Source of the DNA: an uncultured Rikenellaceae bacterium
GTDB lineage: Bacteria; Bacteroidota; Bacteroidia; Bacteroidales; Rikenellaceae
Length of the DNA stretch: 64,000 bases
Direction: 5' to 3'
Assembly: GCA_947038405.1 (NCBI GenBank)
Contig: CAMQVY010000002.1
Span: forward strand, 124,001-188,000
Part shown: positions 43,215 through 51,244 of the stretch, piece after piece
Position numbering within the stretch: position 1 is the first letter of the stretch
How the letters are laid out: each line of letters opens with the position of its first letter
Position numbers and translations under genes: made by a program
The notes under the pieces: generated by a model
Seen by the model: only the letters and a program-made list of their open reading frames with translations
Told to the model about the DNA's origin: nothing
Database searches by the model: none

Positions 43215-43511
43215 ATGGAAACTAAAATCAAACTTCAATCAGCTACAAAATTTAAACTAGCACAAGAGGAGAAAAAACGGCTATATACTGCGCTCGCTCT
43301 ATTGCAGTATCAATTCGACTGCACTCCTGATTATGATGAGGTCGCCCTCCGAAGACGTTTGTGTAATGATTTTCAGAGGTTCAACCTCGAAATGATCAAT
43401 GTCCATGAAAATGATCCTAACAACCTCAGATTGAGCCAAGTTCGAAATTTCTTTCAACATCACTACGGTAGTATCAAACAAATTGTAAAGCAGGAGACAC
43501 AAGAGAACTAA
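43215..43511 (+). CDS. 98-residue cassette protein, copy 2
   Basis: Same start context (AAGGCAATGG) and length as copy 1. The product is identical to copy 1 except Val for Ala in EMINVHENDP and Asn for the final Glu. The frame upstream of the ATG is open only as far as 43188, which argues against any conserved longer protein and supports the start at 43215. Function unknown. Confidence 0.8.
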   Translation: METKIKLQSATKFKLAQEEKKRLYTALALLQYQFDCTPDYDEVALRRRLCNDFQRFNLEMINVHENDPNNLRLSQVRNFFQHHYGSIKQIVKQETQEN

Positions 43512-43696
43512 ATTTGACTTTAGTTCTAAATGCAAAACTATTAAAGAAGAAAACAAGTCTCAATCTGGGTCTCAATACCTTGATATACGATGACACGCAG
43601 CACAGCAGTGATAATTTTTATAGTAAGTTTCAGCGAGTATAAAGAGATGTCACAATTATCAAAATTAAAGACTGCCTTGAACCTCAATTAAAAAAA

Positions 43697-43735
43697 GATA
43701 AATCCTTAGAAGTGTTTAATTTCTAAGGATTTATC
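43697..43735. terminator. Bidirectional hairpin terminator before the OMP gene
   Basis: Arms 43697-43711 and 43721-43735 pair over 15 bp (GATAAATCCTTAGAA) with A and T tracts outside. It is related to the terminator after tRNA-Cys, and ACCTCAATT just upstream (43681-43689) matches the tRNA-Cys 3' flank. It suits the convergent cassette 2 and barrel genes. Confidence 0.8.
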
Positions 43736-43853
43736 TTCTTTTTAATCTCAGCATAGAGACCAATTACTTATATAACAGTATTCAAATTTATTGCTCTACT
43801 TATTAGCGAATTACTGCTTCTGTAAACTCAATTTAAATATATTTGAGGATAAA

Positions 43854-44498
43854 CTAGAATGTGAATAATTTATATTCAAGACCTATCTGCAATACATTAC
43901 TTTTAGATTTTTCATCTTCGTAGGTATTTGTCAATCCAATGTTATAACGTAAAGAAACATTAATCGATTCTGTAATTTCATACTCAAGACCAAGTGCAAT
44001 AGCAAAGTCAAATGCATTCAAGTACTCACGATCAATACTACCTTTCTCAGAAGAATCTTTTTCTCCAGCAATATTCCACTTAGCTCTAACCGAAGCATCT
44101 CCAAGTAAAAATCCAAATTGTGGTCCCGCGTTTACATATAATCCATCTATAACTTCGTACTTAGCAATAACAGGAATGTTCAAGTAATGAGTATTCACGT
44201 TCGTCTTCAACCAATATGAAGTTTCCTTAACTTTTAGTGTAGCACCCTGAGAAGAGTACACCAATTCTGGTTGTAAGACAAATTTATCCGATAATTCAAA
44301 GGTTGTAAAGGCTCCAATATAAAAACCAGAATTAATCTTATTGTTAACTTTATCGTCAAACATATCATCAAACAAATCCGTTGAATTAGAATTGAAAGAT
44401 ATCTTAGATCCGTTATAACCAGCCTTAATTCCAAGTGTTTGTGCCGAAACAGTAACTACCATAAAAACACACGCAAATACGAGTAAAAATTTTTTCAT
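43854..44498 (-). CDS. Outer-membrane beta-barrel protein
   Basis: The 214-residue protein has a signal peptide (about 1-19, ending TVSA) and then an eight-stranded-type barrel: LGIKAGYNGSKISF, GFYIGAFTTFELSDKFVLQPEL, YLNIPVIAKYEVIDGLYVNAG, FGFLLG, and a terminal strand VLQIGLEYKLFTF ending in Phe. The LNIPVIAKY segment is typical of the PF13568-type barrels of Bacteroidetes. A -7 box TATATTTG lies at 44523-44530 on the minus strand. Located between cassettes 2 and 3. Substrate unknown. Confidence 0.88.
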   Translation of the reverse strand: MKKFLLVFACVFMVVTVSAQTLGIKAGYNGSKISFNSNSTDLFDDMFDDKVNNKINSGFYIGAFTTFELSDKFVLQPELVYSSQGATLKVKETSYWLKTNVNTHYLNIPVIAKYEVIDGLYVNAGPQFGFLLGDASVRAKWNIAGEKDSSEKGSIDREYLNAFDFAIALGLEYEITESINVSLRYNIGLTNTYEDEKSKSNVLQIGLEYKLFTF

Positions 44499-44522
44499 CT
44501 TTTTTTTTTAATTAATATTGCA

Positions 44523-44530
44523 CAAATATA
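44523..44530 (-). promoter_or_regulatory. -7 box for the OMP barrel gene
   Basis: TATATTTG on the minus strand, 25 bases before the ATG at 44498. No convincing -33 box. Confidence 0.45.
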
Positions 44531-44657
44531 CTTATTTTATTCCAAATTGGAATTATGATTGGAACTGCCTTCGGCGAGAATTTTTGGAAAAATTAAGTAA
44601 ACTTTTTTGAAAACTTCGTTTTCTTAGGATACTTGTTTCTTTTTTTATTATATTTGT

Positions 44658-44826
44658 GGTGACTTTTAATACTCATTAAAGCAGGGAAACCTGCCATTGA
44701 AAATGGACACAAGCATATCTTATATGCTTGTGTCGTGCTCTATATGGTGGTTTCGTACCCCCGTGTGGAGTGTTAATGCACCTACTGCTTTAATGAGTGA
44801 AAGTCAACGGGACAGGCGAAATCACC
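44658..44826 (+). ncRNA. Structured RNA of cassette copy 3
   Basis: P1 is GGTGA 44658-44662 with TCACC 44822-44826. P2 is ACTCATTAAAGCAG 44671-44684 with 44785-44798, fourteen perfect pairs and unlike the other copies. The GNRA hairpin is GCAGG-GAAA-CCTGC, where the T-G pair of copies 1 and 2 has become C-G. P3 is 44706-44717 with 44723-44734, twelve perfect pairs. P4 is CTCTATATGG with CCGTGTGGAG. The linkers GGGAAACCTGCC and GTCAACGGGACAGGCGAAAT are unchanged. Confidence 0.85.
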
Positions 44827-44873
44827 TCTTTTTTCTCTCTGCCCCATTGTTTAATAACCTAAAAACTAAGGCA

Positions 44874-45170
44874 ATGGAAACTAAAATCAAACTTCAATCA
44901 GCTACAAAATTTAAACTAGCACAAGAGGAGAAAAAACGGCTATATACTGCGCTCGCTCTATTGCAGTATCAATTCGACTGCACTCCTGATTATGATGAGG
45001 TCGCACTCCGAAGACGTTTGTGTAATGACTTTCAAAGGTTCAACCTCGAAATGATTAATGCTCATGAAAATGACCCTAACAACCTCAGATTAAGCCAAGT
45101 TCGAAATTTCTTTCAACATCACTATGGTAGCATCAAGCAAATTGTAAAGCAGGAGACTCCTGAATTATAG
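44874..45170 (+). CDS. 98-residue cassette protein, copy 3
   Basis: Starts in the same context as the other copies. It equals copy 1 up to the final residues, which read PEL in place of QEE. Several synonymous third-position differences (for example in RRLCNDFQRF) with no loss of frame suggest that the protein is under selection. A longer frame from 44697 would run through the RNA and is rejected. The 282-base spacer to the next gene holds an imperfect hairpin near 45226-45257 and the hairpin at 45389-45429. Confidence 0.8.
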   Translation: METKIKLQSATKFKLAQEEKKRLYTALALLQYQFDCTPDYDEVALRRRLCNDFQRFNLEMINAHENDPNNLRLSQVRNFFQHHYGSIKQIVKQETPEL

Positions 45171-45388
45171 ATTCTATTTTTTTGTAACACATATTACACA
45201 ATATGCAAAATTACATCTCTTAAATAACCCTTACCACCATCTTGATGTGTAAGGTTTATTTTTATATCTTCTGTAATTTATAAAAATACAGAATAGAGGA
45301 TAGTATTCTCCTAATGAAGCAGCAACCGAATCTTAATATAACTCAAATATCAGCTAAAAGTGGGTTTAGCTCACCTTTCGTTTTTGGA

Positions 45389-45429
45389 AGAGCCTCTAAG
45401 TTACTTATTAATCGTAACATAGAGGCTCT
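45389..45429. terminator. Hairpin between cassette 3 and the aminotransferase gene
   Basis: AGAGCCTCT (45389-45397) pairs with AGAGGCTCT (45421-45429), and GTTAC with GTAAC inside after a two-base internal loop. A short T run follows on the plus strand. It separates the convergent genes. Confidence 0.75.
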
Positions 45430-45452
45430 TTAATCTATTATTATATGTGAAA

Positions 45453-46640
45453 CTATAGAGCAGATAAACAATCCTCAATAATACCAACACACTCAATAAC
45501 TTCACTCTCTGAAATAGTTAGTGGCGGCGAGATCCTAAACGATGTATCACAAAACAAAAACCAATCACTCAAGATTCCTCTATCTGAAAATAATGACATA
45601 ATCTTGAATAACTTTTCGGAACTGCCTAAATCTATTGCCAACAACAACCCTGCTCGCCTAATATCGACAATATGTTGACCGCCAGTTAACATTCGCTCAA
45701 ATAATTCACCCATTTTATTAGCATTAGAGACTAAATCATGTTCCTTAATGTATTTAAAGGCCGCATTACCTGCAGCACAACACACTGGATGACCTCCAAA
45801 AGTAGTGATGTGTCCCAAAACTGGATTGTTAGTAAATGAGTGTAAAATTTCATTAGAACTTACAACGGCTCCCAATGGCATACCACCACCCAAAGCCTTA
45901 GCCAAACACATTATGTCGGGGGAAACTCCCTCCCTTAGTGCCGCAAATAATGATCCACAACGCCCAAAACCACTCTGTATCTCATCAAAGATCAAGAGTG
46001 ATCCAACTTCTGTACACCTATCTCGAAGTGCCTGCAAGTAACCTATAGCCGGAAGCCTTACTCCTGCCTCTCCCTGGATAGGCTCTACAATAACTCCTGC
46101 GGTTCTCTCTGTTATGTATTTTAAATCCTCTATATTGTTATATCTCAATTGCCTTACATCTGGTAGCAAAGGTCGAAATCCTGACTTCAATTCATCGCCT
46201 CCCATAACACTTAAAGAGCCCTGCGTAGAACCATGGTAAGCATCCTTGAAAGAGATTAGCTCTCGCCTATTTGTGTACCTCTTGGACAACTTTAGGGCAA
46301 CCTCCACTGACTCACTACCCGAATTAACAAAATAGACTGACTCTAGTGAATCTGGTAACTCCGAAACAATCGCTTTTGCATACTCTACTTGTGGCTTCTG
46401 AACCATCTCACCATAGACCATAACGTGCATATAATCATCAACCTGACTCTTTACTGCAGATATAACACTGGGATTAGAGTGACCGACGTTACTTACCGAA
46501 ACACCTGATATCAAATCAAAATATCGCTTGCCCTCTGGTGTATAGAAAAAAACACCTGATGCCCTAGAAACCTCTATAAGCATTGGTGAAGGCGAGGTTT
46601 GACCAACATACTGCAAAAATTGTTTGCGAAGAATACTCAT
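45453..46640 (-). CDS. Class III pyridoxal-phosphate aminotransferase (acetylornithine/ornithine type)
   Basis: The 395-residue enzyme transfers an omega-amino group, using PLP. The fold-type I signatures are YFDLISGVSVSNVGHSNP, VNSGSESVEVALKLSKRYT near 107, KDAYHGSTQGSLSVMG, LLIFDEIQSGFGRCG near 219 and the Schiff-base Lys in MCLAKALGGGMPLGA near 250. THxTFGGHPVCCAAG is present as HITTFGGHPVCCAAG. It could be acetylornithine, ornithine or 4-aminobutyrate aminotransferase; no arginine-pathway neighbour decides. Confidence 0.88.
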   Translation of the reverse strand: MSILRKQFLQYVGQTSPSPMLIEVSRASGVFFYTPEGKRYFDLISGVSVSNVGHSNPSVISAVKSQVDDYMHVMVYGEMVQKPQVEYAKAIVSELPDSLESVYFVNSGSESVEVALKLSKRYTNRRELISFKDAYHGSTQGSLSVMGGDELKSGFRPLLPDVRQLRYNNIEDLKYITERTAGVIVEPIQGEAGVRLPAIGYLQALRDRCTEVGSLLIFDEIQSGFGRCGSLFAALREGVSPDIMCLAKALGGGMPLGAVVSSNEILHSFTNNPVLGHITTFGGHPVCCAAGNAAFKYIKEHDLVSNANKMGELFERMLTGGQHIVDIRRAGLLLAIDLGSSEKLFKIMSLFSDRGILSDWFLFCDTSFRISPPLTISESEVIECVGIIEDCLSAL

Positions 46641-46762
46641 GCGGAAATATTATATGGTTAATATATTATATATGAAAAAAAGGCAATTGTAGAAATGCCT
46701 TAAATTTTGATCTTAGTAAATAGACTGAAATGACTGAACACGAATAGAAATAGAAATAAATA

Positions 46763-47683
46763 CTATTTCCTATATTTATCATCCTCTTCCATAAGCTTTA
46801 GATAACTCTCATACCTTGAGAGAGAGATTAAGCCATCCTTTATAGACTCAATCACATTACACCCTGGCTCATGGGTATGAGTACAGTTGTAATATTGACA
46901 ATCTGAAGAGTACTTCATTAAATCAGGGTAATAGCGACATATCTCTGTTGTATCAATATCGATCAAACCAAAACCCTTAATCCCCGGAGTGTCAATAATA
47001 TATCCGCCATCTTCCAACGTAAACATCTTTGAAAATGTCGTAGTATGTTTACCCTTTGAATGTGAACTCGAAATGTCTCCAACCTTCACATCCGCACTCG
47101 GAATAATACTATTAATAATAGTCGACTTACCTACACCCGAGTTACCCGATAAAAGAGTTACCTTGCTACCTAAGAATGAACGTAAATTATCCATCCCAAC
47201 ACCTGTAGTCGCTGAAACTTCTAAAATATTATATCCTGCTAAATTATAAATATGTTTAAACTCAGCCAACTCATCGGGCTTCTCAATCGCTCTGTCAATC
47301 TTATTTAAAACTATCGTTACAGGGATCTTATATGCCTCACAACTTACCGTGAATCTATCTATAAATTCATTATTAGTCCTTGGCGAAAAAAGTGTCACAA
47401 CCAAAGCTGCTTGATCTACATTTGCCGCGATAATATGAGACTCCTTTGATAAGTTAGAGGACTTCCTAATTACATAGTTATCCCTCTGGTGGATATCTGA
47501 AATAACGTGCTGACCAATATCATCAACTTCATACTCGACAATATCACCAACAACAACTGGACTCGTTGACCGAATGCCCTTTAACCTTAGCTTGCCGCGA
47601 ATCCTACACTCTAACAGATTATTTGTCTCCAAATCACGTACGCTTACAAGCATACCTGTACTACATATAACGATAGCTTTCAT
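46763..47683 (-). CDS. rsgA: Ribosome small subunit-dependent GTPase A
   Basis: RsgA is a circularly permuted GTPase that checks late maturation of the 30S subunit. The 306-residue protein has an OB-fold N-terminus, then the permuted order NKID (VLNKIDRA), SATTG, GNSGVGKSTIINSI, DTPGIKGFGL, and a C-terminal zinc motif with Cys/His (CQYYNCTHTHEPGC). All key residues are present. It begins six bases after the CvpA-type gene stop. Confidence 0.95.
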   Translation of the reverse strand: MKAIVICSTGMLVSVRDLETNNLLECRIRGKLRLKGIRSTSPVVVGDIVEYEVDDIGQHVISDIHQRDNYVIRKSSNLSKESHIIAANVDQAALVVTLFSPRTNNEFIDRFTVSCEAYKIPVTIVLNKIDRAIEKPDELAEFKHIYNLAGYNILEVSATTGVGMDNLRSFLGSKVTLLSGNSGVGKSTIINSIIPSADVKVGDISSSHSKGKHTTTFSKMFTLEDGGYIIDTPGIKGFGLIDIDTTEICRYYPDLMKYSSDCQYYNCTHTHEPGCNVIESIKDGLISLSRYESYLKLMEEDDKYRK

Positions 47684-47689
47684 TTTTTG

Positions 47690-48193
47690 CTAGTTTTCAA
47701 TATTAAACAATCGGTCTTTTACACTCTTAGCAAAAGGAAAAACCACTTCTGAAGTACTCTTCATTGGGGTATAAAGAGTAGAATTATCTATGTATTTACT
47801 TTCAACCCAATTATGCCGACTGTTTAGATAATCGAAAAGCGCTACAATTAATGACAATATTAATACAATCTTAAACAATGATAAAATAACTCCCAAAACA
47901 TGATCTATCATACTCAGACCCGAAACACGAAAAAGACCCTTGATTAAATGTGAAATCAACGCAACGATAACCAAAACTAGTACAATCGCTGAGGCAAAAC
48001 CTACAATATACGCAGCCTGACCAGTTAAACTGAAATATTCGCCTATCTTATCTCCAAAATGAAAACCAATCCATGTTCCTAGAATAACACCTACAATGCC
48101 TCCCAATTGAACCCAAACTCCTTGCTGATAACCCTGGTAAAGTGCCCATAAAATAGGTATCACAAGTATAATATCAATTATATATATATCCAT
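47690..48193 (-). CDS. CvpA family membrane protein
   Basis: I start at the ATG at 48193 (167 residues). The product has four membrane segments and the family pattern DIYIIDIILVIPILWALYQGYQQGVW near the N-terminus, then VLGVILSLFKIVLILS. E. coli CvpA is needed for colicin V production and is linked to envelope stress; its true role is unclear. It precedes rsgA by six bases. Confidence 0.88.
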   Translation of the reverse strand: MDIYIIDIILVIPILWALYQGYQQGVWVQLGGIVGVILGTWIGFHFGDKIGEYFSLTGQAAYIVGFASAIVLVLVIVALISHLIKGLFRVSGLSMIDHVLGVILSLFKIVLILSLIVALFDYLNSRHNWVESKYIDNSTLYTPMKSTSEVVFPFAKSVKDRLFNIEN

Positions 48194-48260
48194 AAGGAGC
48201 AAATGTACGAAGTTATACTAAAATATACAACTGATTTATTTTTTCTTTGTCCTGCTAAAT

Positions 48261-50045
48261 CTAACTAATACTCTTTAGTTGAGTCCTATATGCTGCCAAA
48301 ATCTTTGACTTAGAAATAAAACCAACATACTTCATATCCTTATCTACAACTGGTAACATCCATGCTTGCGACTTATCAAAACGATCTAAAACACTATTAA
48401 TCTGCTCATTAAGCAAAATAGTGTCCGGAGGTGGAATCATATAGTCAAAAATACTACTGTCATATTTACTTATGTTGAACATATCTGATCTAAGATCATC
48501 CAACTGAACAACACCTAATAGAATCCCTGAATCACTAACTACAGGGAAAATATTACGCTTTACATGTGAAATTAATTTCACCAAATCACTTAGCGTACTG
48601 CGCTCGTTTATAGTGTAAAAATCTCGCTCCATTAATTTAGATAGATCCAAGAAAACCATCACTGACGTATCTTTATTATGTGTCAATAACTCTCCACTTT
48701 TTGCCAACTTCTTTGTGTAAATAGAATGGGGATCAAGATAATAACCCATAACAAATGAAACAGATGAAACTAACATCAATGGGATAAATAAACCATATCC
48801 ATTAGAGAGCTCTGCAATCAAAAAGATTGAGGTCAACGGAGCTTTCATTACCCCAGACATTACTCCAGCCATACCAACTAACGTGAATGACATTATTGGT
48901 AAGTCCATACCGAAAAATGTATTTGATACAAAAGCAATTATCGCACCCGAAAATGCCCCTACAAATAAAGATGGCGCAAAGGTTCCTCCAACACCACCTG
49001 AAGCATTCGTTGCTGACATCGCTATTACCTTGAAAAATAGTATCGCTACAAGGTAAAGTACAATAAACCACGAAACATCCTTATAAGCATAAAATAATGA
49101 ACTCTTGAAAAGTGGCTCGATCTCTCCATTCATTAAACTCGAAAATGCCTCATAGCCCTCGCCATATAAAGGAGGAAATACAAATATCAAAACTCCTAAA
49201 ACTGATCCTCCGATTAACCAACGTTTATATTGAGAATTTATCTTCTCAAAAAAATCTGCAACCAATCCATTAACTGAAGTGAAGTAATATGAAACTAGAC
49301 CACAAGCCAAACCAAGTACGATATACATCGGAATATTGCCCAATGCAAACGTGCCACTTACATTCACTGCCAAAATAGGATCAAAGCCCTTCAGAAAAAA
49401 AACTAATGTAGTCGCTGTTACTGTAGCTATAATCAATGGTATGATAGAAGCTACAGTTATGTCTAACATCAAAATCTCTAACACAAAGATTACTCCAGTT
49501 ATCGGAGCTTTGAAAATAGCCGCAACTGCTGCTGCCGCTCCACAACAAAGTAATAAAGTAGTATTCTTATAGTTCATTCGCATAAAGGAAGCAACATTAG
49601 ATCCAATAGCGGCTCCTGTTAGCACAATCGGTGCCTCAGGCCCTACTGATCCCCCAAAACCTATTGTCGTTGCTCCTCCTATAATTGATGAATATGTGTT
49701 ATGTAACTTTATCTTTGAACCCTTCTTGCTCATAGCATAAAGAACTCGAGTAACTCCCTCCGAAATATTATCCTTTACCCAATACTTCACAAATAAAGAG
49801 GCCAATACTATACCAATAGCAGGATAGATCAAAAATAAAAATGACGCATTTGTTACAGGAAACCAACTAACCAACAAATGCTTAATGGTATGTAATAACT
49901 CCTCAAATACATAAGTCCCAAATCCTGCAACTAAACCGATGATAATGGCTAACAACATCATCAACTGCTTATCTGTCATTCGCTTAGTTAACATAATTAC
50001 GTAATGATACATAATCTTTGTTGTGACAGCTTTATTTTTTTTCAT
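48261..50045 (-). CDS. ClC-family chloride channel/antiporter with CBS pair
   Basis: The 594-residue protein has the ClC membrane domain (about 1-445): GFGGSVGPEAPIVLTGAAIG carries the gating Glu, GGVGGTFAPSLFVGA and GVMSGVMKAPLTSIFLI are further family motifs. A C-terminal pair of CBS domains (about 465-590) probably senses nucleotides. Whether it is a channel or a Cl-/H+ antiporter cannot be settled by eye. Confidence 0.92.
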   Translation of the reverse strand: MKKNKAVTTKIMYHYVIMLTKRMTDKQLMMLLAIIIGLVAGFGTYVFEELLHTIKHLLVSWFPVTNASFLFLIYPAIGIVLASLFVKYWVKDNISEGVTRVLYAMSKKGSKIKLHNTYSSIIGGATTIGFGGSVGPEAPIVLTGAAIGSNVASFMRMNYKNTTLLLCCGAAAAVAAIFKAPITGVIFVLEILMLDITVASIIPLIIATVTATTLVFFLKGFDPILAVNVSGTFALGNIPMYIVLGLACGLVSYYFTSVNGLVADFFEKINSQYKRWLIGGSVLGVLIFVFPPLYGEGYEAFSSLMNGEIEPLFKSSLFYAYKDVSWFIVLYLVAILFFKVIAMSATNASGGVGGTFAPSLFVGAFSGAIIAFVSNTFFGMDLPIMSFTLVGMAGVMSGVMKAPLTSIFLIAELSNGYGLFIPLMLVSSVSFVMGYYLDPHSIYTKKLAKSGELLTHNKDTSVMVFLDLSKLMERDFYTINERSTLSDLVKLISHVKRNIFPVVSDSGILLGVVQLDDLRSDMFNISKYDSSIFDYMIPPPDTILLNEQINSVLDRFDKSQAWMLPVVDKDMKYVGFISKSKILAAYRTQLKSIS

Positions 50046-50166
50046 AATTATACTAAATTTAGACTACGTCTCAAATAATCAAGATAGATGTCTAAATTTT
50101 TATGTGCTCTATGCACCGATGAATATTGTACCAAAATAAAAACATTTTGATAACTAAATTTATTTA

Positions 50167-51156
50167 CTAAAATCGCTTTATGCCCATTATCTCACGAACA
50201 TCTCTAAGAGTTGCATCTGCACTCTCTCTCGCTTTAGAGGCTCCATCTGAAACAACTTCTTTTATATACTTATCATTCGACTTGATCTCAACAATACGCT
50301 CTCTTATTGGACTTATTACTGAAATCATGTCTGCTGCTATCTGCTTCTTCATATCACCGTAACGAATCTCACACGAATTATACTTATCTATAAAGTAATC
50401 ATATGTGTCTGGTGTCGAAACTATCTGCATTATAGAAAATAAATTCTGAATAGGCTCGGCCATTACCTGATTGGGCTCCGTTGGACCTCCATCTGACACT
50501 GCCTTCATTACCTTCTTTGAAATGTCTTTATCTGAGTCAACCAAGTAGATTCCGTTACCCTCACTCTTGCCCATCTTGCCTGAACCATCTAGTCCTGGTA
50601 CTTTCACCAAAGCATCGCCAAAGTTATAGGGCAAACTCTCAGGGAAATACTCAACACCATAGATAGTATTGAACCTTCTCGCAAATTTACGAGTCATCTC
50701 CAAATGCTGCTCTTGATCCTTACCAACAGGGACACGGGTTGCTCGGTGCATCAAAATATCTGCAGCCATCAAAACCGGATATGTCAATAATCCTGCATTA
50801 ACATTCTCTGGATGCTTCCTTATCTTATCTTTAAACGATACTGTACGCTCTAACTCACCAACGTATGCGTGCATACTCAATAACAACGAAAGTTCCGCAA
50901 CCTGAGGTACATCACTCTGTACATAGATTGTTGCTACGTTTGGGTCTAGTCCTGCTGCCAAATACTCTGCCAACGCATTGTGAACATTCCCATGCAACAA
51001 ACTCGGATCTGGATGTGTAGTCAATGAGTGATAGTCTGCTATGAAAAAATAACATCTAGCATCATGCTGCATCTTAACAAAGTTCTTTAGTGCTCCAAAA
51101 TAGTTGCCCAAATGCAACTGACCGGTGGAGCGAATACCGCTTAAAACTGTTTCCAT
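50167..51156 (-). CDS. trpS: Tryptophanyl-tRNA synthetase
   Basis: TrpS charges tRNA-Trp. I start at the ATG at 51156 (329 residues), two codons inside a TTG start. The class I HIGH motif is seen as QLHLGNYFGALK and KMSKS as GKMGKSEGN. KDQEQHLEMTRKFARRFN and FIADYHSLTT are other family segments. Complete and typical in length. It diverges from the exporter gene after an 88-base spacer. Confidence 0.96.
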   Translation of the reverse strand: METVLSGIRSTGQLHLGNYFGALKNFVKMQHDARCYFFIADYHSLTTHPDPSLLHGNVHNALAEYLAAGLDPNVATIYVQSDVPQVAELSLLLSMHAYVGELERTVSFKDKIRKHPENVNAGLLTYPVLMAADILMHRATRVPVGKDQEQHLEMTRKFARRFNTIYGVEYFPESLPYNFGDALVKVPGLDGSGKMGKSEGNGIYLVDSDKDISKKVMKAVSDGGPTEPNQVMAEPIQNLFSIMQIVSTPDTYDYFIDKYNSCEIRYGDMKKQIAADMISVISPIRERIVEIKSNDKYIKEVVSDGASKARESADATLRDVREIMGIKRF

Positions 51157-51244
51157 CTTCAATATTTAGTGAAATTTACTACAAAAATATACTAAATATT
51201 GAAAAATAAACTACTTTTACAAAATTAATTAATACAGATCATAT

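Larger units (their letters stand above)
42901..43511 (+). repeat. RNA-ORF cassette, copy 2
   Basis: Same architecture as copy 1, with GAATTTTTGGAAAAATTC at 42920-42937 and the -7 box TATATTTG at 42992-42999. Upstream homology with copy 1 extends about 120 bases further, including a hairpin at 42841-42875. Confidence 0.92.
42741..43589. repeat. 60-bp direct repeats bracketing cassette copy 2
   Basis: 42741-42800 and 43530-43589 share ATGCAAAACTATTAAAGAAG and further to TTGATATACG, with about seven differences in 60 positions. The cassette lies between them. A shorter match (TCAAGGCATTGATATAC) precedes copy 1. The pattern suggests that cassette and flanks spread by segmental duplication. The stretch 42561-42740 holds nothing else I can name. 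Confidence 0.75.
44559..45170 (+). repeat. RNA-ORF cassette, copy 3
   Basis: Same architecture as copies 1 and 2, with the -7 box TATATTTG at 44649-44656. The upstream palindrome has one mismatch (last base A). Unlike the other two, the shared sequence begins abruptly at TTGGAACTGCC, which gives the best estimate of the left cassette edge. After the stop the copies diverge at once, which gives the right edge. Confidence 0.92.

Noticed and set aside
39707-45170. Insertion sequence or retron
   Set aside because: No transposase, reverse transcriptase, terminal inverted repeats or target-site duplication was found in or beside the cassettes.
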